From assembly GCA_022711355.1 (NCBI GenBank), contig JAKLFE010000016.1, forward strand, positions 1-64,000: a stretch of DNA of 64,000 nucleotides, in the 5' to 3' direction. Position 1 is the first letter of the stretch. Every line of letters begins with the position of its first letter. Both the position numbers and the translations under genes were made by a program. The DNA is from Spirochaetota bacterium. Its GTDB lineage: Bacteria > Spirochaetota > Spirochaetia > Treponematales > Rectinemataceae. Of the stretch, positions 41,134-49,124 are shown one piece after another. The notes below the pieces were generated by a model. That model had not been told where the DNA came from. It was given only the letters and a program-made list of their open reading frames with translations, and made no database searches.

Positions 41134-42090
41134 ATGGCAGCGAACCGGCATCTGGTGATACTCAACCCCATCGCGGGCAAGGGCAGGGCGGCCGAGCGGA
41201 TCCCCGAGGTCGAGGCCCTCCTCGCCGCCCGGAAGATCGACTACGAGCTCCGCCTGACGACGGGGGTCTGGAACGCGGCCGAGCTGGCCCGCGAGGCGGC
41301 CCGCGAGGGCTTCCGGACCGTCGTGGCCGCAGGCGGCGACGGGACGGTCAACGAGGTGGTCAACGGCCTCATGCTCTCGCGGGAGCGGGGCGACCGGATC
41401 CCCTCCATGGGCGTCCTCGCCGTCGGCCGCGGCAACGACTTCTGCTACGGCGCCGACATCCCCGAGGAGCTCGGCCCCTGCGTCGACGCCCTCGCCGGCG
41501 GCCTGGCCAGGCCCCTGGACGTCGGCCGCGTCGTCGGCGGCGACTACCCCCAGGGCCGCCATTTCGTCAACGGCCTCGGCGCGGGCTTCGACACCATCGT
41601 CGGCCTCGAGGCCGCCCGGATGACCCGCGTCCACGGCGGCATGGCCTACGTCCTCGGCGCCCTCAAGACCTTCGCCCTCTTCCCCCCCGCCCCCGAAGTC
41701 CGCGTCACCTACGAGGGCGGCGAGATCGCGACCAAGAGCCACCAGGTCTCCATCATGAACGGCAAGCGCCTGGGCGGGAGCTTCTTCTACGCCCCCTGGG
41801 CCGAGAACCACGACGGCCTCCTCGACCTCATGGTCTCGGACGAGCTCAGCCGCGGCCGGATGATCAGCCTCATCCTGTCGATCGGCAAGGGCGAGCACGG
41901 CGGGAGGCCCGACCTCAGCTTCGCCCGGGCCGCGAGCATCCGCATCGAGGCGCCGGGCGGAGGCCTCGTCGTCCACGCCGACGGCGAGACCATCTGCACC
42001 GACGGTAAGTCCCTCCTCGTCGAGTGCCTGCCCGCGCGCATCGAGCTGATCTGCTCCCCAGGCCTCCACCCCGCGAGGCCCAGGCGGTGA
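41134..42090 (+). CDS. Diacylglycerol kinase-family lipid kinase
   Basis: This 318-residue DAGK-catalytic-domain protein (DgkB/YegS/BmrU class) begins HLVILNPIAGKGRA and has the nucleotide-binding loop VVAAGGDGTVNEVVNGL and the motif VGRGNDFCYG. The C-terminal domain includes VSIMNGKRLGGSFFYAPWAENHDGLLDLMV. It phosphorylates diacylglycerol, ceramide-like or related lipids using ATP. It heads an operon with a PlsC-like acyltransferase (overlap GTGA) and a HAD phosphatase, consistent with phosphatidic-acid or lysophospholipid metabolism. TATACT at 41120-41125 is eight bases from the ATG, again suggesting a nearly leaderless mRNA. Confidence 0.93.
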   Translation: MAANRHLVILNPIAGKGRAAERIPEVEALLAARKIDYELRLTTGVWNAAELAREAAREGFRTVVAAGGDGTVNEVVNGLMLSRERGDRIPSMGVLAVGRGNDFCYGADIPEELGPCVDALAGGLARPLDVGRVVGGDYPQGRHFVNGLGAGFDTIVGLEAARMTRVHGGMAYVLGALKTFALFPPAPEVRVTYEGGEIATKSHQVSIMNGKRLGGSFFYAPWAENHDGLLDLMVSDELSRGRMISLILSIGKGEHGGRPDLSFARAASIRIEAPGGGLVVHADGETICTDGKSLLVECLPARIELICSPGLHPARPRR

Positions 42091-42764
42091 AGCCCTCCTC
42101 GCGCCTGGTCACCCCCCTGGTCAAGGCCATCCTCTCCATGCCCTGCCGGGTGGACTCCTCCGAGCTCGCCCGGGTCCCCCGCCGCGGGCCCCTCATCGTG
42201 GCCATAAACCACATCAACTTCCTCGAGGTGCCCCTGGTCTACGCCCACCTTTACCCCCGCGACTCGGTCGGCATGGTCAAGCGCGAGACCTGGGCCAATC
42301 CCTTGATCGGCCTCCTCGCCGACGTCTGGGGCTCGATCGCCCTCGACCGCGGCTCCACCGACCTCCGCGCCATGCGCCTGGCCCTCGACGCCCTCGCCGC
42401 GCGGCGGATCCTCCTCCTCGCGCCCGAGGGCACCCGCTCGGGCCACGGCCGGCTCCAGCGGGGCCACGGCGGCATCGTCCAGCTCGCCCTCCGCTCGGGA
42501 GCGCCCATCCTCCCCGTCGCCCACTTCGGCGGCGAGGGCTTCTGGGCCAACCTCCGCTCCCTGCGCAAGACCCGCTTCGTGTTCCGGGTCGGCCAGGCCT
42601 TCAGGCTGCGCGCGCCCGAGGGAGGCCTGACGAAGAGCGCCCGCGCCGAGATGACCGACCAGGTCATGAACCGGCTCTCCATCCTCCTGCCCCCGGCCTA
42701 CCGCGGGGTCTACGGCGAGCCCGAGTCCGCCCCGACCGACCGCCTCGAATTCCTCGGGGCCTAG
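42087..42764 (+). CDS. 1-acyl-glycerol-3-phosphate acyltransferase (PlsC family)
   Basis: The protein has 225 residues from GTG 42087, which overlaps the upstream TGA. Acyltransferase block I reads NHINFLE: His42 is present, but the usual HX4D acid is Glu47, a variant seen in part of the family. Block III reads APEGTRSGHGRL. It likely transfers an acyl chain to lysophosphatidic acid at the membrane face. The neighbouring DAG kinase and HAD phosphatase support a lipid-remodelling operon. Confidence 0.9.
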   Translation: MKPSSRLVTPLVKAILSMPCRVDSSELARVPRRGPLIVAINHINFLEVPLVYAHLYPRDSVGMVKRETWANPLIGLLADVWGSIALDRGSTDLRAMRLALDALAARRILLLAPEGTRSGHGRLQRGHGGIVQLALRSGAPILPVAHFGGEGFWANLRSLRKTRFVFRVGQAFRLRAPEGGLTKSARAEMTDQVMNRLSILLPPAYRGVYGEPESAPTDRLEFLGA

Positions 42765-42766
42765 CC

Positions 42767-43426
42767 ATGGCCGCTCCCATCGCCTTCCTCGACGTCGACC
42801 ATACCCTCACCCGGCGCTCCACGGGCTACCGCTTCGCCCTCGAGGCCGCGAGCCGCGGCCTCATCGGCCTGGGGAGCCTCGCCCTCATGCCCCTGCTCTA
42901 CGCCCACTACCGCCTCGGCAAGCCGGATCCGGAGGCCTTCTCGCGGACGCGCTCCGTGCTCGGGGGACTGCGGCGGGAAGAGCTCGAGGAGGCGGCCCGG
43001 GCGGCCTTCGCGTCGCGCATCGCGCCCGACCTCTTCCCCGCCGCCCTCGAGCTCGTCGCCTCGCTCAAGGCCGCGGGCCGCCGGGTCTTCCTGGCCAGCT
43101 CGTCCTTCGACTTCCTGGTCAGGCCCCTGGCCGAGCTCCTCGGCGCGGCGGGCCTCGTGGCGAGCGAGCTCGAGTTCGCGGGCGGGCTCTCCACGGGCCG
43201 CTTCGCCGGGACGCCCGCCTTCGGCCGGGGCAAGCTCGAGCTAGCGGCGGCCGCGGCCGCGGCGGCCGGCTGCGAGCTCTCGGCCTGCTCCTTCCACAGC
43301 GACTCGGTCCACGACCTGCCGCTCCTCCTCGCGGTGGGCCAGCCCGTCGTGGTCAACCCGGACCGGGCCCTTGCCCGCGAGGCGAGGAAGCGCGCCTGGC
43401 CGGTCCTCTACTTCCGCTCCAAGTAG
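42767..43426 (+). CDS. HAD-IB family phosphatase
   Basis: The protein has 219 residues. Motif I is FLDVDHTLT (Asp9 nucleophile, Asp11), motif II LASSSFDFL, and motif III/IV region KLELAAAAA ... SFHSDSVHDLPLLLAVGQPVVVNPDRALAREA. This is the HAD-IB (SerB/CicA-like) type with a helical cap. In bacterial lipid operons such enzymes often remove phosphate from lysophosphatidate or phosphatidylglycerophosphate, but serine phosphate remains possible. It starts two bases after plsC. Its 3' end overlaps the convergent lipoprotein gene by 19 bases. Confidence 0.9.
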   Translation: MAAPIAFLDVDHTLTRRSTGYRFALEAASRGLIGLGSLALMPLLYAHYRLGKPDPEAFSRTRSVLGGLRREELEEAARAAFASRIAPDLFPAALELVASLKAAGRRVFLASSSFDFLVRPLAELLGAAGLVASELEFAGGLSTGRFAGTPAFGRGKLELAAAAAAAAGCELSACSFHSDSVHDLPLLLAVGQPVVVNPDRALAREARKRAWPVLYFRSK

Positions 43427-45327
43427 AAGTCCACCCTCCGGTTCTTCCAGCGGTTCAGGACGTCGCTGTGGGGCACGACGGGCGCCACGGCCCCGGCCCC
43501 CTCGGTCCGCAGGCGCTCGATCTCGATGCCCCGCTCGCGCAGGGCCGCCGCTATGGCCTTGGCCCGGGCGTTGGACAGGGGGATGAGGATATCGCGCTGC
43601 TCGGCCTCGCCCTTGACCGGGTCGTCCCAGTTGAGCATGACCGCGTGGCCCACGAGCTCGATCCGGTAGCCGGGGAAGCGGGCGAACTTCTCGGCGAGGC
43701 GGTCGAGGGTGTAGAGGTTCTGCCGCGCGAGCTCGGGCGGGAGGTCGCGGTAGTCGGCGGTGAAGCCCTTGAAGACGATGCTCGTCACGCTGATCCGGTA
43801 GCGCTCGCCCTCCTTGACCGCGAGGATGTCCGTCGAGATCGAGCCCTCGGCCTGGCCCACGTTGCCGAACTCGTCCCGCGCCCGGGCGACGAAGGGATAG
43901 GTCTCGGCCGAGTCGACGAGCTCGCCGCCCGAGCCCCGGCCGTCCCAGCTCGCCCCGGCGGCGGGCCAGGGCCCGGCCAGGCGGGCGAAGAGGCCCCGCT
44001 CGGCGCCGTAGATGTCGACGCTCCAGTCGACGACCCGGGCCAGGCCCGAGTCGGCGCTCAGCGAGAAGCGGGCCAGGTCGCCGGTCCCGTCGCCGTCGGG
44101 GGAGAAAAGCTCGGGAGAGACCGCGGCCTTGACGGCCGGCGGGCTGACGTCGAGGACGAAGGACGGGCTCCGGGCGCTCTCCGCGGCGAAGCGCTTGCCG
44201 TAGTCGAGGCTGAGCAGGGCCGTGTAGCGCCCCTCGGGGGCGGATTTCCCCGCCGCGTCCAGGCCCTCCCAGGTCAGGCTCTCGGGCAGGGAGCCGCCCG
44301 CCGCCGGCCCGGCCCCCGACCAGGAGCGCAGCGCCGGCCCCGTCGCCGCGAGGATCTCGAGCTTCCAGGCGGCGACCGCCTCGCGGTTCCCGAAGCCGAG
44401 GCTGAAGTCCATCCGGTCCATGGCCTTGTCGCCGTTGGGCGAGAAGCCCGAGGTCCAGGGCGTCACCGAGCTCCGCTCGGTCGCGAAGGGCAGGGGCGAG
44501 ACCGCGATGGGGAGCCGGGCCGCGGCCGCGTGCCCGTACTCGTCGGAGAGCTCGAGGACGGCCGTGTAGCGCTTGCCCGGCTCCACCATCCCGCCCGAGG
44601 CCGAGCGGCCGTCCCAGGAGATCCGGGGAGCGGGCCACTCGCCGGCGAAGGAGCGGAAGGGGGAGCCGTCGGGGCCGAGTATCTCGAGGGACCAGGCGGC
44701 TATCCTCGCGAGGCCGGGCTTGGCCCCGAGCTCGAGGCCGACCGGGGCCTGCACCCCCTCGACCGAGGGCTCGAAGCGCGGCGGCTCGGCCGAGAGGAGG
44801 GGCTCGGGGGCCGAGCGGGCCAGGACGAAGCGCTGGGACTCGAGCGAGACCGGGGGCAGGGCCTCGCCGTAGCCGATGGAGAGCCGGGCGAGGTAGATCC
44901 CCTCGGCCGCGGCCTCGCCCGAGTCCTTCCTCCCGTCCCAGCTCAGGGAGGCGGGAAGCTCCGCGCCGCTTCCCGAGAAGACCTTGGCCGCCGCGGCGGA
45001 GCCGGGCCCCGCGCCCTGGGCGGCCGGGGCTATCTCCACGCGCCAGGACCCGACCAGGGCGGCGTTGCCGAAGAGGAGGGAGAACTCGATGAGCTTGCGC
45101 CGGGACTCGGCCGCGGGCCAGAAGCCGCCGGACTCGGCCCGGAAGGCGCTCGTCTCGACCTTGATCTCCGGGACCGGGGCGGGCTCGGCGGGCTTGGGCG
45201 CCTCGGCCGCGGGCTCGGCCGCCGGGGCCGGCGGCTCGGCGGGAACGGGGGGCTTGGTCTTGCAGGCCCCGAGGCCCAAGGCTGCGGCGAGGAGGAGGAA
45301 GGCTGCGGCGCGCGTGCTCGATCTCAT
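43408..45327 (-). CDS. Lipoprotein with FlgD-type Ig repeats and C-terminal OmpA-like domain
   Basis: The 639-residue protein has lipobox LGLGACK, a Pro/Ala linker (about 28-50) and four copies of an FlgD-Ig-like unit. The repeats are marked by SLSWDGRKDSG, RISWDGRSASG, SLTWEGLDAAG and ASWDGRGSGG, and by the linkers SPNGDKAMDRMDFSL and SPDGDGTGDLARFSL. The last ~110 residues (IELVGHAVML ... LSNARAKAIAAALRERGI ... NRRVDFYLERK) form an OmpA-like peptidoglycan-binding domain. It is probably an outer-membrane-anchored, wall-linking protein of spirochaete type. The gene overlaps the HAD gene at the 3' ends. Confidence 0.9.
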   Translation of the reverse strand: MRSSTRAAAFLLLAAALGLGACKTKPPVPAEPPAPAAEPAAEAPKPAEPAPVPEIKVETSAFRAESGGFWPAAESRRKLIEFSLLFGNAALVGSWRVEIAPAAQGAGPGSAAAAKVFSGSGAELPASLSWDGRKDSGEAAAEGIYLARLSIGYGEALPPVSLESQRFVLARSAPEPLLSAEPPRFEPSVEGVQAPVGLELGAKPGLARIAAWSLEILGPDGSPFRSFAGEWPAPRISWDGRSASGGMVEPGKRYTAVLELSDEYGHAAAARLPIAVSPLPFATERSSVTPWTSGFSPNGDKAMDRMDFSLGFGNREAVAAWKLEILAATGPALRSWSGAGPAAGGSLPESLTWEGLDAAGKSAPEGRYTALLSLDYGKRFAAESARSPSFVLDVSPPAVKAAVSPELFSPDGDGTGDLARFSLSADSGLARVVDWSVDIYGAERGLFARLAGPWPAAGASWDGRGSGGELVDSAETYPFVARARDEFGNVGQAEGSISTDILAVKEGERYRISVTSIVFKGFTADYRDLPPELARQNLYTLDRLAEKFARFPGYRIELVGHAVMLNWDDPVKGEAEQRDILIPLSNARAKAIAAALRERGIEIERLRTEGAGAVAPVVPHSDVLNRWKNRRVDFYLERK

Positions 45328-45406
45328 GGTGGCGGCTCCCTGGAGAGTTTTTAAGAAGGGCTTTCGCCCATTCTATCCCCCCGGGAGCCGGCTGGCCAGC
45401 CGCTTC

Positions 45407-47134
45407 CTATCCCCTGCGCCGCGGCAGCCTCCGCTCCTCGTCCGGCAGGTCCAGGGCAAGGGTGCCGCCGGGATTCATGATGTTCGTGGGGTCGAAGTGG
45501 CGCTTGAGGGCGCGGAAGAGGCCCATCGCCGCAGGCCCGATATCCCCCTCGAGCCAGGGAGCGGTCATCTTGCCGATCCCGTGGTGGTGGCTCATCGTCG
45601 CCCCGAATTCCTGGATGGCGTCGAGGATGCCCGACTGGTAGGCGAGGTACTCCTCGATCGAGTCCATCTTCGCGATGAAGATGAAGTAGAGGTTGCAGCC
45701 CTGGGGATAGAAATGGGACATGTGGGTCATGCAGATGGTCGCGGGCCGGGAGTGGCAGAAGGCCCTGACCCCCGTATGGACCTCCTCGAGGTTCGTCCAG
45801 TTCACCGAGCACTCGAGGGTGTCGATCATGATCCCGTAGTCCTGGAGGTCCTCGCGCATGTAGGGGTCGAGGAACCTCCCCTTCTCCCACTCCCGCGTCA
45901 CGAAGCCCGTCGTCGACATGGCCCCGTGCCGGCGGCAGCTCCGCTTGACCATCCGGCCGACGTGCCGGGCGAAGCCCGCCTCCCCGTCGGCCGTGCCGAG
46001 CATGAGGCAGCGCTCTCCCTTGCGGTAGCCCCGCGCGGACATGGCCGCGTCGATGACGGTGCCCTCGACCCCGTAGAGCTTCAGGGCCACGTCCGACTCC
46101 TCGGGGTCGGAGAGGCGGAAGACCGAGGGAGGCCCGAACTCGCCCTGCATGATCTCGCGGGCGGCCTCCTTCGCGTCCTCCCAGCTCTTGAAGATGTAGG
46201 AGTAGCGCCGGGTGTTCTCGGGCAGGTACTTCCGGACCTTGAGGGTGGCCGAGTAGAGGACGCCGAAGGCCCCCTCCGAGCCCATCATGACCTGGTCGAT
46301 GTCGGGCCCGTCGGCCGCCGCCGGGAAGTCCCGGGTGCGGAGGTCGCAGGAGGGGCAGACGTAGTCCTGGGCTATGACGATGTCCTCGATCTTGCCGTAG
46401 TAGGTCGAGTTCTGCCCCGCTCCCCTCGTCACGACCCAGCCTCCCACGGCGCTGCCCTCGAGGCTCTGGGGAAGGTGGCCGCAGGTGTAGGCCCGCGTCG
46501 CGCGCAGCGTCTCGGGGGCGTTCCGGAGGATCCGCTCGAGCTCGGGGCCCGACATGCCGGCCTCGACGGTGATGGTCTGGTTCCGCTCGTCGAAGGCGAG
46601 GACCTTGTTGAGGTGGGTACGCATGTCGAGCGTCACGCCGCCGCGCGTCGCCTCGACGCCGCGGGTCACCGAGGAGCCCCCGCCGTAGACGTAGACGGGG
46701 ATCGAATGCTCGCGGCAGTAGTCCACGACGGCCCTGAGGTCCTCGCGGCTCCGCGGCTGGGCGGCGAGGTCGGGGATGTTCTCGACGACCCCCTTGCGCA
46801 GGCGCATGAGGTCGAGCATCGTCTTGCCGTAGGCGACGCGCAGGCGATGGTAGACGTCGGCGAAGACGTTGTCCGGCCCCATGATGGCGCGGAGGGCCTC
46901 GACGTGGCGGGCCTCGAGGCGGCAGGGCAGTTCCTCGGGCACGGTCCCCATGCCCATCTCCCGGCGCTCGGCGAAGTGCCCGTCGCCCAAGCCGAAGGTC
47001 TGTTTCATGAGCGCGTAGAGGCGGCGGTTGGGGTGCTTGTAGCTCCGCGGGTCCCCCCACTTGAGGATCGAGCGGAAGCTCCGCTCGGGCAGCTCCCCCT
47101 CGAACCAGTCCGGGACGAAGGTGCTCTTGGCCAT
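45407..47134 (-). CDS. FAD-binding oxidoreductase, alkyldihydroxyacetonephosphate-synthase-like
   Basis: The protein has 575 residues from ATG 47134, placed because AAAGGAGG lies 7 bases upstream; an in-frame ATG six codons earlier is less well placed. A PCMH/VAO-type FAD-binding domain (PRSREDLRAVVDYCREH, YVYGGGSSVTRG, VEAGMSGPELE) is followed by the FAD-oxidase C domain. The block SHHHGIGKMTAPWLEGDIG carries the triple-His motif typical of alkyl-DHAP synthase. Its relatives act in ether-lipid synthesis or in D-2-hydroxyacid oxidation. It is the last gene of the GntR/GlpA-like operon. With a kinase and G3P-dehydrogenase-like subunits nearby, a glycerol-phosphate-based pathway is plausible but unproven. 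Confidence 0.88.
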   Translation of the reverse strand: MAKSTFVPDWFEGELPERSFRSILKWGDPRSYKHPNRRLYALMKQTFGLGDGHFAERREMGMGTVPEELPCRLEARHVEALRAIMGPDNVFADVYHRLRVAYGKTMLDLMRLRKGVVENIPDLAAQPRSREDLRAVVDYCREHSIPVYVYGGGSSVTRGVEATRGGVTLDMRTHLNKVLAFDERNQTITVEAGMSGPELERILRNAPETLRATRAYTCGHLPQSLEGSAVGGWVVTRGAGQNSTYYGKIEDIVIAQDYVCPSCDLRTRDFPAAADGPDIDQVMMGSEGAFGVLYSATLKVRKYLPENTRRYSYIFKSWEDAKEAAREIMQGEFGPPSVFRLSDPEESDVALKLYGVEGTVIDAAMSARGYRKGERCLMLGTADGEAGFARHVGRMVKRSCRRHGAMSTTGFVTREWEKGRFLDPYMREDLQDYGIMIDTLECSVNWTNLEEVHTGVRAFCHSRPATICMTHMSHFYPQGCNLYFIFIAKMDSIEEYLAYQSGILDAIQEFGATMSHHHGIGKMTAPWLEGDIGPAAMGLFRALKRHFDPTNIMNPGGTLALDLPDEERRLPRRRG

Positions 47135-47148
47135 GTCGCGGCCTCCTT

Positions 47149-48705
47149 TCACAGCGGCTTCTCCGGATAGCCCGTGATCTCCCGTATCTCCTCGTAGAGG
47201 GGGGAGAGGGCCTTGTACATGCGCAGGTAGACCCGCTCGTAGAGCTCGCGGTAGAGCCGCGCCCGCCCGGGATCGGGCTCGAAGACCCGGGAGCGGGAGG
47301 ACATGGCGGCGGCCGCGGCCTCGACGCCGGGGTAGAGCCCCAGGCCCGCGGCCGTCGTCATGGCCGCGCCGAGGCCCGAGCTCTCGCAGCTCTCGCCGCG
47401 GTACAGGGGCAGGTCGAAGACGTCGGAGCTTATGCGGCAGATCTCGTCGGAGCTGCTCGCCCCGCCCGAGACCGCGAGCTCGGAGACCCGGGCCTTGGTC
47501 GAGCGCTCGATGGCGCCCAGGCCCTCCTTCAGGCCGTAGGCCAGGCCCTCGATGATGGCCCGGTAGAGGTGGGCGCGCTCGTGGACGTCGCCGAAGCCGA
47601 TGACGGCGCCCTTGGCCGAGGGCATCTTGAGCATGGGCGTCCAGTAGGGCTGCATGACCAGGCCGTGGGCCCCCGCCGGGGTCGCGCGCAAGAGCTCGTC
47701 GAGCATGGCCTCGGCCTCGATCCCGCGCGAGCGCGCCTCGAGGACCTCCCCGTAGGCGAACTGGCGCTTGAACCAGGTCACCATCCAGTAGCCGCGGAAG
47801 ATCTCCACCTCGGGATTGAAGCGGCCGGGCAGGGGCGAGGGGTAGGCGGGCATGAAGGCGATCGGCTCGGCGTAGCGCGCGGTCGTCGCCTGGATGGTCG
47901 CCGTCGTGCCGAAGGAGAGCGACGCCCTGCCCGGGCCGACGACCCCCATGCCGAGGGTCTCGCAGCCCTTGTCGCTGCCCGCCGCGACGAGGGGGATCCC
48001 GGCCGGGATCCCGATCTCGGCGGCGGCTGCCGAGCTGACTTCGCCTATCGTCTCCCCGGCGGGGACGAGCTCGGGAAGCTTCCCGGGCTCGACGGGGAAC
48101 ATGCGCGCGTTGAGCGATCCCGGCTTGGCCCAGGCCTGGCGCCGGTAGTCGAAGGGCAGGTGGCCGATCTGCGAGGCGACCGAGTCGGCGAAGCGGCCGC
48201 AGAGCTTGCGCGTCAGGTAGCCGGAGACCTGCACGTATTTCCGGGTGCGCTCCCAGGTCTCCGGCTCGTTCTGCCGGATCCAGCTCCCCTTGCCCTCCTC
48301 CTGGGTGAGGAGGACCGCCTCGGCCATGCCCACGCAGGCCAAGGCGGCGCGGAGGGGGAGGCCCGGGCGGAAGGGCGGCCGGGCCTTGCGCTGGTCGAGC
48401 CAGAGGATGGCGGGCCTGAGGGGCTCGCCGGCCTCGTCGAGGCAGATCATCGAGTCCCGCTGCGCGGTCACCCCGACCCCCGCGGCCGCGGCCATGAGGC
48501 CGGGCTCCCCGGCGGCGAGGCCCCGGCAGGCCTCGACGAGGGCCCGCCAGTAGACCCGCGCGTCCTGCTCGGCCCGGCCGGGGGGGCCGGGGGCGTAGGG
48601 CTCGTACTCGACCTTGCGCTTGGCCAGGAGCCTGCCCCGGGCGTCGAAGAGGAGGGCCCGGAGGCTCTGGGTGCCGCAGTCGATCGAAAGGAGGGTCGGT
48701 TCCAC
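47149..48705 (-). CDS. FGGY-family carbohydrate kinase (glycerol/xylulose kinase class)
   Basis: This 518-residue kinase begins LLSIDCGTQSLRALLFDARG (phosphate-1 motif) and has VGVTAQRDSMICLDEAGEPLRPAILWLDQRKA, AAGSDKGCETLGMGVVGPGRASLSFGTT (phosphate-2) and AVSGGASSSDEICRISSDVF (adenosine motif). It phosphorylates a polyol or sugar with ATP. The substrate cannot be assigned, but the neighbours (GlpA/GlpB-like, DUF1667, alkyl-DHAP-synthase-like) suggest a C3-C4 polyol such as glycerol or dihydroxyacetone. It differs from the XylB-like kinase at 53026 in length and in motif residues. It is separated from the DUF1667 gene by 2 bases. Confidence 0.9.
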   Translation of the reverse strand: MEPTLLSIDCGTQSLRALLFDARGRLLAKRKVEYEPYAPGPPGRAEQDARVYWRALVEACRGLAAGEPGLMAAAAGVGVTAQRDSMICLDEAGEPLRPAILWLDQRKARPPFRPGLPLRAALACVGMAEAVLLTQEEGKGSWIRQNEPETWERTRKYVQVSGYLTRKLCGRFADSVASQIGHLPFDYRRQAWAKPGSLNARMFPVEPGKLPELVPAGETIGEVSSAAAAEIGIPAGIPLVAAGSDKGCETLGMGVVGPGRASLSFGTTATIQATTARYAEPIAFMPAYPSPLPGRFNPEVEIFRGYWMVTWFKRQFAYGEVLEARSRGIEAEAMLDELLRATPAGAHGLVMQPYWTPMLKMPSAKGAVIGFGDVHERAHLYRAIIEGLAYGLKEGLGAIERSTKARVSELAVSGGASSSDEICRISSDVFDLPLYRGESCESSGLGAAMTTAAGLGLYPGVEAAAAAMSSRSRVFEPDPGRARLYRELYERVYLRMYKALSPLYEEIREITGYPEKPL

Positions 48706-48707
48706 GC

Positions 48708-49124
48708 TCAGGCTCCCTCGCCGGCCCGGCCGGCTCCGTGCATCGCGTCGCCTAGCTCCTCGGCGGCGAGGTCGTCGGTCGCGACGATGTCGATCCCGAG
48801 GCCGAGGAGGTTCGCGGCGACGACCTCGCCGCGGCGGAGGGGCCGGTCCACGAGGACCGAGTCCAGTCCCCGCGCGGCCTCGACGAGGCGGGCGAGGGGT
48901 ATCCCGCCCGAGCTCTTGACGGGGAGCCTCGGGCGGCCCGGGAAGGCGGTGGCCACCGTCGTGGTCAGGCTCCGCCTCGGGTCGATCGCCTCGAGCCGCC
49001 CGTACTCGGCGCCGCGGGGGCAGGCGTTGCCCCGCACCGGGGCCGGGCCCGGAGCGCCGATATCGACCTCGAGCGCGCAGCCGCGGGGGCAGAGCACGCA
49101 GACGAAGCTCTTAGTCTCGCCCAT
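48708..49124 (-). CDS. DUF1667 (cysteine-rich) protein of a GlpABC-like dehydrogenase
   Basis: This 138-residue protein starts MGETKSFVCVLCPRGCALEVD, a CxxCxxxC motif with a fourth Cys in NACPRGAEYG that together could bind a metal or Fe-S cluster. DUF1667 proteins occur with an FAD/NAD oxidoreductase and a GlpA-like protein in a three-gene group. It is usually thought to be an electron-transfer subunit, analogous to GlpC. It overlaps the GlpB-like gene by 14 bases. The C-terminal third (AANLLGLGIDIVATDDLAAEEL) matches the rest of the domain. Confidence 0.88.
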   Translation of the reverse strand: MGETKSFVCVLCPRGCALEVDIGAPGPAPVRGNACPRGAEYGRLEAIDPRRSLTTTVATAFPGRPRLPVKSSGGIPLARLVEAARGLDSVLVDRPLRRGEVVAANLLGLGIDIVATDDLAAEELGDAMHGAGRAGEGA

